Shown here: positions 52,474 through 63,432 of the stretch, one piece after another
Position numbering within the stretch: position 1 is the first letter of the stretch
Layout: each line of letters begins with the position of its first letter
NCBI GenBank assembly: GCA_003344405.1
Contig: NOWV01000020.1
Location: forward strand, 434,001-498,000
Source of the DNA: Trichoplax sp. H2
Lineage: Eukaryota; Placozoa; Uniplacotomia; Trichoplacea
DNA length: 64,000 bases
Direction: 5' to 3'
Made by a program: the position numbers and the translations under genes
The notes under the pieces: generated by a model
Seen by the model: only the letters and a program-made list of their open reading frames with translations
Database searches by the model: none
What the model was told of the DNA's origin: nothing

Positions 52474-53211
52474 TTAAGCTTCGTTGAGTTCTTCTAATAT
52501 ACTATCTAACTCATCCTTGACAGCTTCACACTTACGTCTTTTTTCATCCAACAGATCATTGACTTCCCCTAGTTGACGATTTAACTGGCCTTTACGCCTA
52601 TCTGCAGCTTCTAATCGAACATCAGCAGCCAAGAGACGCTCTTCTAGAGCTTTAATCTTGGCTTGGTAGTCTTCCTCTTGATCATTGGCTATTCTTTCAG
52701 CATCGTCCGCTTCCTTCAAGTTTTCATTAACTCCCTGTAATTCTCCTTCTAAATTAGTAATTTTAGAATCACTACTTGACGCCTTTTCAATGGCCCGTTG
52801 ATGATCGCCTTCTAAAACTCTTAGTTTTCGTTCAGCTTCTTCAAATTGTCGTTCGGCTTCTTCAGTGGATAACTTGGCCGCTTTAAGGTCACTCTCAATT
52901 TGATCAATTCTTTCATCGTCAGCATAATCCACATCTTCAAGTCGTTTCCTTTCATTTTCTAAATCTAGATTGGAAGTCGATGCGGAATTTAACCTCGATT
53001 CAGCTTCGGATAAACGCTCTTCGGTACGATTTAAATCGCTTTCTAATAACGTTTTACGACGTATTAACGATGCAAGTTCTTGTTCAGCAATATCCAATCG
53101 ACCACAAGCTTCTTTACGAGCTGCTTCCGATTCGTCCGCTCGTGTATTAGCTTCTTCCGTGTCTTGCTTAAGCTCTTCCAACTTTTTCTTAATCTGTTCC
53201 ATCTTAGCCAT
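52474..53211 (-). CDS. Tropomyosin, short form, single exon
   Basis: Tropomyosin is a parallel coiled coil that lies along actin filaments. This uninterrupted 245-codon frame (MAKMEQIKKKLEELKQDTEE at the start, EAVKDELDSILEELNEA at the end) has continuous a/d heptads, is rich in Glu/Lys/Arg/Ala and has no proline. The length matches the short non-muscle tropomyosins (about 245-248 residues) rather than the 284-residue muscle form. The end aligns with the human KYKAISEELDHAL region. There is no intron in a neighbourhood where most genes are split every 100 bases. Upstream on the coding strand a (TA)n run at about 53250-53268 could serve as a TATA-like element. Other coiled-coil proteins are the alternative, but length and the C-terminal block favour tropomyosin. 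Confidence 0.85.
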   Translation of the reverse strand: MAKMEQIKKKLEELKQDTEEANTRADESEAARKEACGRLDIAEQELASLIRRKTLLESDLNRTEERLSEAESRLNSASTSNLDLENERKRLEDVDYADDERIDQIESDLKAAKLSTEEAERQFEEAERKLRVLEGDHQRAIEKASSSDSKITNLEGELQGVNENLKEADDAERIANDQEEDYQAKIKALEERLLAADVRLEAADRRKGQLNRQLGEVNDLLDEKRRKCEAVKDELDSILEELNEA

Positions 53212-53657
53212 AGGTGATCGAGTTATTGTGCTACAGTCTTGAACTGCAGGATATATATATATATATAAAAAAGGAAAAGGATCGAGTAGATTTTTGCAAG
53301 GATAACGCCCCTACCTAGAGAAATAGATTGCTTTTAGTCCCTTGACGTATCAACGTTTCAACCTGCGCACCCAAACCGTGCCGATAAAATAATAGCTGAC
53401 AACACAACACTCTATGACACCCTCTTCTGATTGGTGGAAAGGATATCTATTGTTTGCATTGTTAACGCTGTCTTGAGAAGGCTTCTTCGACTATGGATTG
53501 CTACGTCTATAATAATATCTATACTTGGCAGTCATGTTAGCGTATCAGATTGCACAGTCAAAACGGGCACGCTGATAGAAGAATAGGCCGTATAGATAAT
53601 GTCTATTATATCAATGTTATCTAATAGACTGTATAGATTACTCGGTAATAGAGTACG

Positions 53658-54134
53658 CTATGATTAGGACAGCAGTGCTGGTTGAGTAGAAGGGGTATAG
53701 CATAATGTTATGTTGAAATACATGAATCACATACTGTAGATTGCCTTATTACTAAACTTTCTGCATCATAAATGAATGCTATTGTCGTACGTGTTAGTTA
53801 CTACGGCATTTCATGAATACATTTGGTGCTACAAAATAGAATTAAACAACTGTCATAATAACTACAAGCATGATATAAAAATTATGTATTAAACAGTTAG
53901 CAGGTGCTTGGTAAAATAATTAGAAGATAGCTAGCCATGAAAGCCGTCGGTGTTGGACAAGAATACTAATGATGTCATAACATTCCATAGTAATGACTTC
54001 ATTTATTATGATAATAATTCAGGCAGACCAGTAAATTTCACCTATTTCAGCATTTTCAATAAGTTGTCGTATCTTCTTAACATTACGATTAATTAATAGC
54101 ATATGGGAGCTAAATAAATCAACTGTTATCTTTC
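53658..54134. repeat. Haplotype-like duplicate 1, left copy
   Basis: 477 bases that end exactly at the N gap and recur, nearly identical, at 54155-54545. This copy contains about 86 extra bases (around 53837-53922) missing from the right copy, plus a few point differences. Confidence 0.85.
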
Positions 54135-54154
54135 NNNNNNNNNNNNNNNNNNNN
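54135..54154. other. Assembly gap (20 N)
   Basis: Twenty N. The size looks like a default placeholder rather than a measured gap. Confidence 0.99.
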
Positions 54155-54545
54155 CTATGATTAGGACAGCAGTGCTGGTTGAGTAGAAGGGGTATAGCAT
54201 AATGTTATGTTGAAATACATGAATCACGTACTGTAGATTGCCTTATTACTAAACTTTCTGCATCATAAATGAATGCTATTGTCGTACGTGTTAGTTACTA
54301 CGGCATTTCATGAATACATTTAGTGCTACAAAATGAGATAGCTAGCCATGAAAGCCGTCGGTGCTGGACAAGAATACTAATGATGTCATAACATTCCATA
54401 ATAATGACTTCATTTATTATGATAATAATTCAGGCAGACCAGTAAATTTCACCTATTTCAGCATTTTCAATAAGTTGTCGTATCTTCTTAACATTACGAT
54501 TAATTAATAGCATATGGGAGCTAAATAAATCAACTGTTATCTTTC
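54155..54545. repeat. Haplotype-like duplicate 1, right copy
   Basis: 391 bases starting exactly after the gap and matching 53658-54134, with a deletion of about 86 bases and scattered substitutions (for example ATCACA versus ATCACG before TACTGTAG). Confidence 0.85.
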
Positions 54546-55799
54546 AGATAATAAATACAGCATAATACTGTACTGTACTGGTGCATGACGTTCTTTGGTT
54601 AAATATTGAAAATCATGAGTCACTGTCACACTGGTCGTAAGAAGTAACATGACCTATATTTGCGATAGGCCCATTAATATTGACGTATCCATATGCGTAA
54701 TGCCGACATCTATGTACATTGTACAGTATATACGATGTTATGCATCTTAAATAACAGAATAGAATTCATTTAAAAGGCATACAGTTCGTAAGCAGAAGCA
54801 TACAGTAGACTGTCACAAATAGGTACATGCAGTTTCAGATCAACCGTAAGATTTTGTAAAACAAAATGGTACCGCATCGAGAGTAGCTATAATGGTTGAT
54901 ACATTTCATACATTAACAGATTACGTTAATTTAGTACCAATCGGCAGTAGCTGTAAAGGTACATTGGTACTCCATGACTACTAATACAGTACCGCCAATT
55001 TTCGCAATCAGATCGCATTACTGATATTCTCAAACTAACCTCCAGAGGCAAGCTAAATCCCATTGACTTAATAGCAAATTTGCTTCTTCAATCGATTTGC
55101 AGTATTCAACAACTACTAGCAGCTATAGCTCCAAAAATTAATGTCAACTTTGACGTGACATTCCAATCTGGAAAATTTTAACATGCTTTTCCAATCAACC
55201 ATGTCATGCATCATTATGTCCATTAACCGGCACTACAAAGATGGAAATCACTAGTAGACTTAATACTCACCTTTATACAGTAGATTATTTGGTAAGCCTA
55301 TTATATCACATGCATGTACGTGCTGCATTAACTTAAATGTTTACTGCACTGGAAGAATAAAAATAAATTTCAAAGCAATTGCTGCTGTCATTTCGTACAC
55401 AGTAGATTTTATTTTCGAATACACTATGCCTTTACATCAGAATCATGATATATTTTTATTAAACGAAATACTGTATACAATAACCGATAGAATATTGACT
55501 AAGCAACGTAAAATTGTTCGAGGCTGAATGAATGAATCTGGAAAAATTTATGCATGATCTTACATTGCATTTACTAATTCAAGGTAAAGTAGATTTAAAT
55601 ACTTTGTCATCAAATAAACGTTCAATGATTACTAGGCTTTCTGACAAAATATTTACATATTAGAAATAGCTTATAGCTTCATCGTTACTGCTCTATATCG
55701 TGTCCCTGAAAAAGTTATGCTCAACTTCATAAACAAGCAATCCAACAAGTATCTGATATTACAAGATACATATAATTTAATGAAATTTGATCAAGATAT

Positions 55800-58037
55800 T
55801 TAAAAATCAATTTGACACCTAAAATGAAATTGGAATTTATTAGCTTTGACTGCTAGCCTTGTTGCATCCTTGGATTTAATCTTTTGACTAATTTCACGGA
55901 CTTTGTTATGTCGCTTTATAAATGACTTTGATAGAGCAGCAGTAGTATTCCATCCTATTACTTGGTACTGAGACATCAAGTTACTCTTAATTGCTCGTTT
56001 TTCAGCAGGCGTCATGGCTGGAAGATTGGAAAATTGTTGCTTATAAAATACTCTTAATGATCGATGGCCTATACGATTTCCGTTGGGTAGTATCAGCGTC
56101 ATGCCATCATCAGATAACTGAATGTCTTTAGCAACAGCAGCAACGTCTTCATCTTCATCCTAAAGGAATATAATTATTGGTTATCAGGACGAAATAAACT
56201 AATAAAGGGTACGTATATACCTTTTATACTTTGTTATAACAATTACTAGGTTAGGCAATTCTAATCTACACCATATAGCATGATGTAGCATGAGCGAATT
56301 AGCTTTAAATTAGTCGCTACTATACAGGTATTCTACGTATTGTTAAATATCGTAAGAATTACTGCAGCTAAGGTTTACGAACGAACGTTCTTCAGGCAAC
56401 AACTTACGCCTTCTACATGGTCTGGATAACTACTACTAAAATCGTAGAAGTCGGAATATTCAAGCATTGATTCTTCATCATCGGAAAATTTACAATGTCC
56501 TGTAAATAAAGATAAGATATGAGTCTAAAATATACGTCATGTCTAGTTCTTATCTAGCATCAAATTTGGGTTTAAAACTTTGTGTCGTGTTGTTACGATA
56601 AATGATACTAAAATTAGCAAATACACTTGGGCAGTGTCTAGTTTCTTACAACGCAAAGCAGCAATAAATTGACTGGTCTTCTTTAGCATTAATTAGCATA
56701 AGACAAGTACTAATTGTAAGTACTGTACAGCGGATGTGGAGAATCTCTTACAGGTAATGTAAAGCCATGAAAACTAATCTATATAAGGGGTACAGCATCT
56801 TGTCGTATCGAGAAATGTTCTTTACGCTTTGTAGATCATAATAATNNNNNNNNNNNNNNNNNNNNTAAAGATAAGATATGAGTCTAAAATATACGTCATG
56901 TCTAGTTCTTATCTAGTATCAAATTTGGGTTTAAAACTTTGTGTCGTGTTGTTACGATAAATGATACTAAAATTAGCAAATACACTTGGGCAGTGTCTAG
57001 TTTCTTATAACGCAAAGCAGCAATAAATTGACCGCAGCATTGTACCCGTACTAGTGCTTGATAACTCCCTAAAACAGGCACTTCAAAATTGTCTGGTCTT
57101 CTTTAGCATTAATTAGCATAAGACAAGTACTAATCGTAAGTACTGTACAGCGGATGTGGAGAATCTCTTACAGGTAATGTAAAGCCATGAAAACTAATCT
57201 ATATAAGGGGTACAGCATCTTGTCGTATCGAGAAATGTTCTTTACGCTTTGTAGATCATAATAATTGAGTAATCGAACATGTATACGTCATTCATAGCCA
57301 TAGTATTCTAACCTACCTTTGTCAAGCATGTGATTTTTCACCGCTTCTAAGGTCTGAAATGCCTTTCCTTTATCGTTGCAATATAAACACTCGCATCCAA
57401 TTGATATCTTTTGACATAAATATTCCATAAAGCCTTCAATATTCGTTAAGTATTGGATATTGGGTATAAAAAAACTGTGCGATCGCATCATATGTCGTAA
57501 ATTGGACTGGAGATTAACACTTTCATGTGAACAAAATAAGCAATCATTAATCGTTAATTGGTATTCTTCAATTTCCTCCTCGTCATGACTTTCTTCTTGA
57601 CGCTCTTCTTCCACGCTGGATTTTTCTTGATGGTTTTCAGTTTTTGTTTCATCAGTTCTTTTCGACTTTGATTTCAACACATAATCGCGGTGTTTTTTTG
57701 ATTTTAAATGATTTTCTAAAGTGGATTGGTTGTTAAAATATTTCTTACAGGAATTACAAGCATAACCATGATTCTGTTGATTGACTTCATTTTGAGCTCG
57801 ATCCCTGGCTGCTAATACCCGAACTTGAAAATCTGCAGCTGTTACTGCTGGCATATTAGCTACCTTACGCTTTAAATTGTACCGGTGCCAATCCGATTTA
57901 TAATGAGCGCGTTGTAGCTCTGCTTCACGAAAAGCTATACCGCATGCCAGGCATGTATATTTCTTGTTGCTATTTGCCGAGATGTCGGATGAAGAATCCT
58001 CTTGTATTTCCATCATGATTTGTGCACTGGAGAACAA
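55800..58037 (-). CDS. ZNF622: ZNF622 (REI1/ZPR9-type) pre-60S ribosome maturation factor
   Basis: ZNF622 and yeast Rei1 bind the pre-60S tunnel exit in the cytoplasm and help release export factors. Three exons: 57317-58037, 56408-56499 and 55800-56159, total 1173 nt = 390 residues plus stop, all phases matching. The first finger is CLACGIAFREAELQRAHYKS then DWHRYNLKRK, the family signature. The second is CNSCKKYFNNQSTLENHLKS, then KKH. Further zinc ligands follow (CLFCSH with RHMMRSH; CECLYC with VKNHMLDKGHC). An acidic stretch (DEDEDVAA) leads to the C-terminal LPNGNRIGHRSLRVFYKQ and the ending FHFRCQIDF. The start could be M1 (58037) or a Met 8-10 codons later (MMEIQED); human starts just before the finger. 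The intron 56500-57316 contains the second N gap and its duplicated flanks. Confidence 0.95.
56507..56845. repeat. Haplotype-like duplicate 2, left copy (ZNF622 intron)
   Basis: 339 bases ending exactly at the second gap and repeated at 56866-57265, with one ~61-base absence relative to the right copy and a few substitutions. Confidence 0.85.
56846..56865. other. Assembly gap (20 N)
   Basis: Twenty N, the same placeholder size as the first gap. Confidence 0.99.
56866..57265. repeat. Haplotype-like duplicate 2, right copy (ZNF622 intron)
   Basis: 400 bases matching 56507-56845, with an additional ~61 bases around 57032-57092. It directly precedes the donor side of ZNF622 exon 1 (minus strand). 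Confidence 0.85.
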
Positions 58038-59634
58038 GTGTTGCGTTGCTTGAGTTATAAGTCAAGAAAATCTGACTCAGCACAACCAGTCTATCTATTA
58101 ATAGTACATTTCATTTCTACAGTATAGTACGGGAATATGCCCAGTCAGGGAAAGTTGTACGCATGCGCTATACAGTACGTAGTGTCATGCGCGAGGGATC
58201 TAGTACCATGTGATGTCATTCCATCATGCAGTCAGTAGTGGTACTGTGGACGTTAGCCAGTTTTAATGAACGAACGTACGAACGTCCAATTTGAACGTCG
58301 GACGTTCATTGAACTGTACCAACGTACAGTACAGTGTTAACAGTGTACACTGTACTGTGCAGTACGGTATAAGACTATACAGTACTATACAGTATACTGT
58401 ATAGTATTGGGGTGGGATTATACAAACTGACTGTATACACTGTACTGTACACTGTACACTGTACAGTGCAGTTCGTCGACGTCCGATCTGACAACGAACG
58501 TACATACCGAACGTCCAAAATCGAACGTCCGTTGGACGTCCAATCGCTCGACGTCTACAGCACTAGTCAGTAGTGCGTACGTAGAAGTCCCTGATGAAAG
58601 CTTCAGACGAACAGACATTTTTACAAGATACCAACTCAAAGTTGGAAATATCGAAAAATAGCGCACTTAATATGCATTTCTTAGTCACTGGCACCCTAAT
58701 TAAAAACATTTATGGCGTTATTTAAGTACTTTTATGTAGAAGTTAGCCACATAGAATTCATTGAAATATTACTTAATTTCTTGTATAGTATACTGTACAG
58801 TATCGTCGACTCGTGGACTACTCCTGTACTAGAAAAAAATCGAGCGAGATTCTTGTAATTTTCTATCTACAGTCATAGGCTACTAAATACTTTGCGGAAG
58901 TATTTACTAGTTTAGGCTACAGTATACGAGTAGTATGCTAACGTAGTCATTTTTGATATTTAGTTGCTTAAGTAAGAGCGAAGAATGAAGATAGGCTACA
59001 ATAAAGAGTCAGGGACTGTATTAATTATAGTATTTGTAGCTGTTTTCAACAAGTGATACACAGTATAAGCATATTACATATTATTATACTCTCTACCACT
59101 CCTCACCCAACCTTATCGAGCAATATTCTGGATTTCATATTACGAGATTGTAGCACAAGCAATAGCATGAACTATTGACCACAGATTAATGCGTTCACAT
59201 GTAGAGTTGTTACTACTGAATCGTAGATAGCAAAGAGCAAGTTTCGTAAAGCAGTTGGGATAGAAAGTCACTAACTTCTACAGTAATTCCGGATACCTCT
59301 CAAATGATACTCCAGGTTTGATTGAACAGTACAGATATTACTTCTCTACGCGTATCTAGTAGAACTTGCATATGTAAAGTTTACGTGATAAATCATGCCC
59401 TACTGCATGAGTACTATCAATTGGTGCTATTCGTCATCTGAAGATTGATAGTTCAGTGCTATACATTTAATAATCAACAACGTTCGCTGAACAACAAACA
59501 ACCTAAATAGTCTGTGCAAGGTAATCGTCCTTAATGAATAACCTTCACGATCATTTGGTAAATCAGAATAAACTAACATGTTGTTGGCAATCAACTTGTA
59601 CACGCATTTAAAACACTCACAGTATAAGTTTTCT
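58038..59634. other. ZNF622 5' flank to RPL15 3' flank
   Basis: No exon is recognised. The first 650 bases hold the composite repeat listed next; the rest is AT-rich and featureless. Confidence 0.5.
58262..58560. repeat. Composite repeat: GAACGT direct repeats flanking GTAC block E
   Basis: The left arm, about 58266-58308, reads AACGAACGTACGAACGTCC then AATTTGAACGTCGGACGTTC. The right arm, about 58493-58535, reads AACGAACGTACATACCGAAC, then GTCCAAAATCGAACGTCCG. Between them (58320-58465) is a GTAC ladder (TGTACTGTACACTGTACACTG). The whole lies 230-520 bases upstream of the ZNF622 start codon. Confidence 0.75.
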
Positions 59635-59640
59635 TTTATT
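59635..59640 (-). promoter_or_regulatory. Polyadenylation signal of RPL15
   Basis: AATAAA on the minus strand, 48 bases past the RPL15 stop codon. Confidence 0.55.
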
Positions 59641-59688
59641 TTACATAAACAATGATGCTAACAATGAACATATCAGGTGAAAAATTAT

Positions 59689-60372
59689 CTATCGAAATCT
59701 CTTCAACTGTAGAGTGTTACGACGCTTCCAACCGCCTCTACGAGAGCTACCAATAACCTTGGTGTAACGATGACCCTTGCCCAAACCACGGTTTTTCCTT
59801 CCTGCTGAAGTCAGGCCACGTAATTCACGATGTTTATGAACAGGATTACATATCCAGTTGATACGTGCATCACGGGTAATAGCCTTGTGAGCAGGATCAA
59901 CCACAATTACTTCATAATATTTATAAACAGAGTCTTCGCATACCCAGTAAGAATTGAGTACACGTAAGCCGCCACAGGCACGACCGACACGCTCCTGGAA
60001 AATGAAGTGACAATTCAATTATTGACAAATAACAAGCAACGATCAAGTGGGTTTAGAAATTACCTCAGCAACAGATTGTAAACTTCTTTGAAATTTGAGC
60101 TGGTTTACACCCTGGTTGGTAGGTTTACCCATTGTTGCACCTTTCCTGACCATACGCTTACGACCACCACGTCGTACTCGAGCACGATAGATGACATAGC
60201 CTTGCTTAGCTTTGTAGCCAAGTTTTCGTGCTCTATCAGGACGTGTTGGATGATTGACACGGTGCACGGATGCCAACTGACGGTAGTACCAGGTGCGGAT
60301 ACGCATCGTGTATCGCAACAAGTCAGATTGTTTCTTTTTATGCAATTCTTCTAAATACCTGTATGCTCCCAT
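59689..60372 (-). CDS. RPL15: RPL15 (eL15), 60S ribosomal protein
   Basis: Two coding exons, 60064-60372 and 59689-59994, give 204 residues plus stop, exactly the usual eukaryotic eL15 length. The start is ATG 60372 ([20 protein letters not shown]). Conserved stretches: [100 protein letters not shown] and [20 protein letters not shown]. The intron is only 69 nt. An acceptor-like TTTCTAG upstream of the ATG suggests a 5' UTR exon. It is the next gene on the same strand as ZNF622, another 60S factor, but with its own flanks. Confidence 0.98.
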
Positions 60373-61660
60373 TTCGTTATAACTACAAATAACTAGAAAA
60401 AAGAAAAGGAGTTTACACAAGGTAAATTGTCTAATCGCTAAAGGCGTATCATAATCTGCAATAAAACAAGAATGAATGTATGACTATTTTAATGGCAGTT
60501 ATCATTGTCAAATACACCCATACAATGGCGATAGACATGTTCATTTAATTGAAGGTATACAATATGTGGATCACCTAGAAGTGCAGAGATATGCATACAA
60601 ATGACTGGCTACTGTAGGCATAGGATTTGCTAGTCTAAACTTTAAATGCCAAGAAAATACACCAGTATAGCGATTTTCCATAACATGAAAAGCAATCTAA
60701 GCACAGTAGAGTGTACTCTTCAATCGGTGAAACTTTCTAACCTATTGATTCGTCATTTTCACAACACGCAGTATAGCAAAACTCTGTTTCAATAGGTTAA
60801 GGTGCTACTCTAATAGCTGCGAGTTCAACCCTTGGTCGATTCATGGGTAGACAGTAGCAACACGATTAAGACTACCGCAAGTGAAGGTATTTAAAAGTCG
60901 GTGGTTTACAATTAAAATAAGTCCAGTACTGTATATATCTTCCATCATGCTGAAAATACAGCGCAACTTTTCTCATTTTTCAATAACAATATTTCCCTGG
61001 TCTACATGGACAAAAGCTGCAAGCTTTTAGACAAGAACAATTTCAATTTCTGCATGCAGTTGCTGTACTGTTTAATTATATACAGTGTTGGCTGTAACAT
61101 TTTCTGATCTCTCGCATTTGCAAACCTTGGAGAAGCTGCATGCAATTCGATACTTTGTATGCTTGTACAGTACTGAATCTAGTAAGTGGCGTACTCTACT
61201 TGCTTAACGATTACGGAAAGATTGGTAACAAAAGATGAAAATATGACATCTTACAACTCTGACACTTTCAAATGGCTAGAAGATAACCTACTCGACAACT
61301 AGGTAGTTTACTACAAAGTCTAATAGATTCTTTATGGCCAATGTATTTGATAGTGATCTATCAAGTGTACAAGTGGTAGTGAGATTGATTGTGTTGTGTA
61401 ATGTCAAAAGTGCAGGACTTAAAATCATCAACAGCAAAAATAAGCGAGTTATCGGGACGAATTGATTTTAAAAATGGTTGTGGAACATCATTAGAAAGTT
61501 AATTTTTAAAATTTGACGAACAAATATGAACGATGGTGTTTTAGCTGTTTGATTTTTCAAAGATATCTTACCGACGGCCAAGGAAAAGATGGATGCACGT
61601 CGTCGATTTCTCGATAAACGTCGCAGAAGGAAGGAGGCGAGAAGCGCACATGCGTATATA
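60373..61660. other. Intergenic, 5' flank of RPL15
   Basis: No gene is recognised. A possible 5' UTR exon of RPL15 lies just upstream of 60390. A tRNA-like fragment (about 60795-60850) is noted separately. Confidence 0.45.
60795..60850 (+). repeat. Possible tRNA-derived SINE fragment
   Basis: The sequence GGTTAAGGTGCTACTCTAAT then AGCTGCGAGTTCAACCCTTG resembles a pol III internal promoter, with a B-box-like GAGTTCAACCC about 30 bases after an A-box-like element. It does not fold as a full tRNA by eye, and no second copy is seen in this window. Confidence 0.25.
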
Positions 61661-61664
61661 GTGA

Positions 61665-62135
61665 ATAACAGTACTGTACACCGTACAGTGTACTGTACTG
61701 TAGAGGTACAGTACGTACTGTACAGTACAGTACAAAGAAAAGAAGGCAGTTTTTACTATTTTACCATACTGTACTGAGTACTGACTGCCTGTTCTGTACA
61801 CTGTACAGTACTGTACTGTAGTCTGTAGGAACCAGAATGAACTGTGGAACTCAATTGTTGCTCTACACTAGTTAAAAGTTGCCCACTTGCATTGAGGACA
61901 TGCACACTATTACACATTACAGCAGGATACTGTACACTGTACGGTATGCCGCTTGCCAGCCAACATCATGCGGTAAAGAACACTACAGTACTATCTCGGT
62001 AACTTTAGCAGACACTATGTACTGTACGGCAGTATGGGATTCTACAGTACACTGTACAGTAGAATTTGCACTCTACAGTACAGTACAGTACAGTACAGTA
62101 CAGTACTGTAGAATTCTGTGTACAGTACAGGATGT
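61665..62135. repeat. GTAC-ladder palindromic repeat block F
   Basis: Dense units including GTACTGTACAGTACAGTAC at about 61707-61733, GTACACTGTACAGTACTGTAC near 61796 and, at 62073-62108, a pure run of about seven TACAG pentamers closing with TACTGTA. This is the most regular stretch in the window. Confidence 0.9.
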
Positions 62136-62544
62136 AGAAATGCTCTTTCACAACTGTGCAGATTCTACTGGGTAAAGTTGTCCCTTTTGGGCCACCGTAC
62201 GGCAGTACCTAGAGTACCTGTGTTGGTTCAAATCACGACTCTACGTCAAAAATTTGACAAAATCAAATTCATATTCAGGTACTCAAATGGGTCTTGTATC
62301 TCAACATCAATGAATATTGTACGCAGTGCAAAATTGAAGCTTCAAATTTTGTTTTGATTAAGAAGCGAATTCAAAGGTACAGTACCGTCATAGACTGACT
62401 ACTCAAGAAAAACTTGGATTACTTTCTCTCACTCCTCTAAAAGGAAGTTTTTCTTTTTCCAAGAGAAAGAAAGTAACCCATTTTTTCCTGATTGGTCCCT
62501 GCCACAGGATTCCATTGGACACAGCAAGCAACGGCGCCTTGCCA

Positions 62545-62880
62545 TGTGATCTACTGTACAGTGTACAGTACAAAACGTACATGAACTCAGTGACTCCGAA
62601 AGTGCGAATATTGATTGTACTGTACTGTACAGTGTCACTATCATGAAAAGCGAGTACTGTACTCTGTACAGAACGCCCGTCTGCACTTACAGTACAGTAC
62701 TGGACGCCCAGGCCAGGCCAGGATAGGATAGGATAGGATTTATTATGGGATAAGTACAGTACAAGTACTGTAAAGGGAAGGGCGTGTCCCACGCCCATTG
62801 CGCTGTCAATCACCTACGATTTCTCTATTGTACCGCCCACTACAGTACAACTCTACAGTGTGCAGTACTGTCATACTGTA
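62545..62880. repeat. GTAC-ladder palindromic repeat block G with a GGATA microsatellite
   Basis: GTACAGTGTACAGTAC at 62557-62572, TGTACTGTACTGTACAGTG near 62616 and GTACAGTACAAGTACTGTA near 62755. They surround a short pentamer array GGCCA/GGATA at about 62708-62740. Confidence 0.8.
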
Positions 62881-63098
62881 AAGTTCAGTCAACTCTATTT
62901 ATTTACAGTACAAAGCAAACTACAAGCACCCTGCAGTGTAGTCCAAATTGCCAGCTGATTGTTCACATGGGAGACACTGTACTGTATACGGATTGCAGTA
63001 TCGATCACTATTCGAGCGTTCAACGTACTGATACTTTATTATTTATTGTCGCTGCTGCTGCTACTGCTGCCACGGTCGAGTCATGCCGTTCAACACGA

Positions 63099-63432
63099 CT
63101 CCATCTACAGTACTGTACGTACAGCAGTACAGTTACAGTAGTCATCCCGCTCAACACGTCAATCGTCTTGCAACACGATTCCATCTACAGTACGTACAGC
63201 AGTACAGTTACAGTAGTCATCCCGCTCAACACGTCAATCGTCTTGCAACACGACTCCATCTACAGTACGTACACCAGTACAGTTACAGTAGTCATCCCGC
63301 TCAACACGTCAATCGTCTTGCAACACGACTCCATCTACAGTACGTACAGCAGTACAGTTACAGTAGTCATCCCGCTCAACACGTCAATCGTCTTGCAACA
63401 CGACTCCATCTACAGTACGTACACCACAGTAA
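63099..63432 (+). repeat. 75-bp tandem repeat, about 4.4 copies
   Basis: Copies start at 63099, 63179, 63254, 63329 and 63404. Spacing is 75 bases except the first, which is 80 because of an extra TGTAC. Each unit begins CTCCATCTACAGTACGTACA, contains CAGTTACAGTAGTCATCCCG and ends CGTCTTGCAACACGA. The units themselves contain GTAC-ladder words. Copies alternate ACAGCAG and ACACCA-, so the last four form two 150-bp dimers. Confidence 0.93.

Larger units (their letters stand above)
53212..55799. other. Tropomyosin 5' flank to ZNF622 3' flank
   Basis: No exon is recognised. Most of the middle is the pair of near-identical copies around the first N gap. One short GTAC run (TACTGTACTGTACTGG near 54568) is present. 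Confidence 0.5.

Noticed and set aside
52970-53242. Plus-strand 90-codon frame antisense to tropomyosin
   Set aside because: It is the mirror of a biased coiled-coil coding sequence; no splice sites or similarity support it.
56500-57316. True tandem duplication within the ZNF622 intron
   Set aside because: Both copies abut the placeholder gap exactly and differ by allele-like changes, and the same happens at the other gap 2.5 kb away. Collapsed or unmerged haplotypes explain it better.
61589-61680. Arg-rich start (MDARRRFLDKRRRRK) as a ribosomal or nuclear peptide
   Set aside because: It runs directly into GTAC repeat, has no splice donor at the change and no recognisable family.
62200-62250. 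tRNA gene around GGTTCAAATCACGACTC
   Set aside because: The B-box-like word is present, but no matching acceptor stem or anticodon arm could be found by eye.
63099-63432. CRISPR array
   Set aside because: The units are tandem with no unique spacers between conserved repeats, and the genome is eukaryotic with spliceosomal introns.
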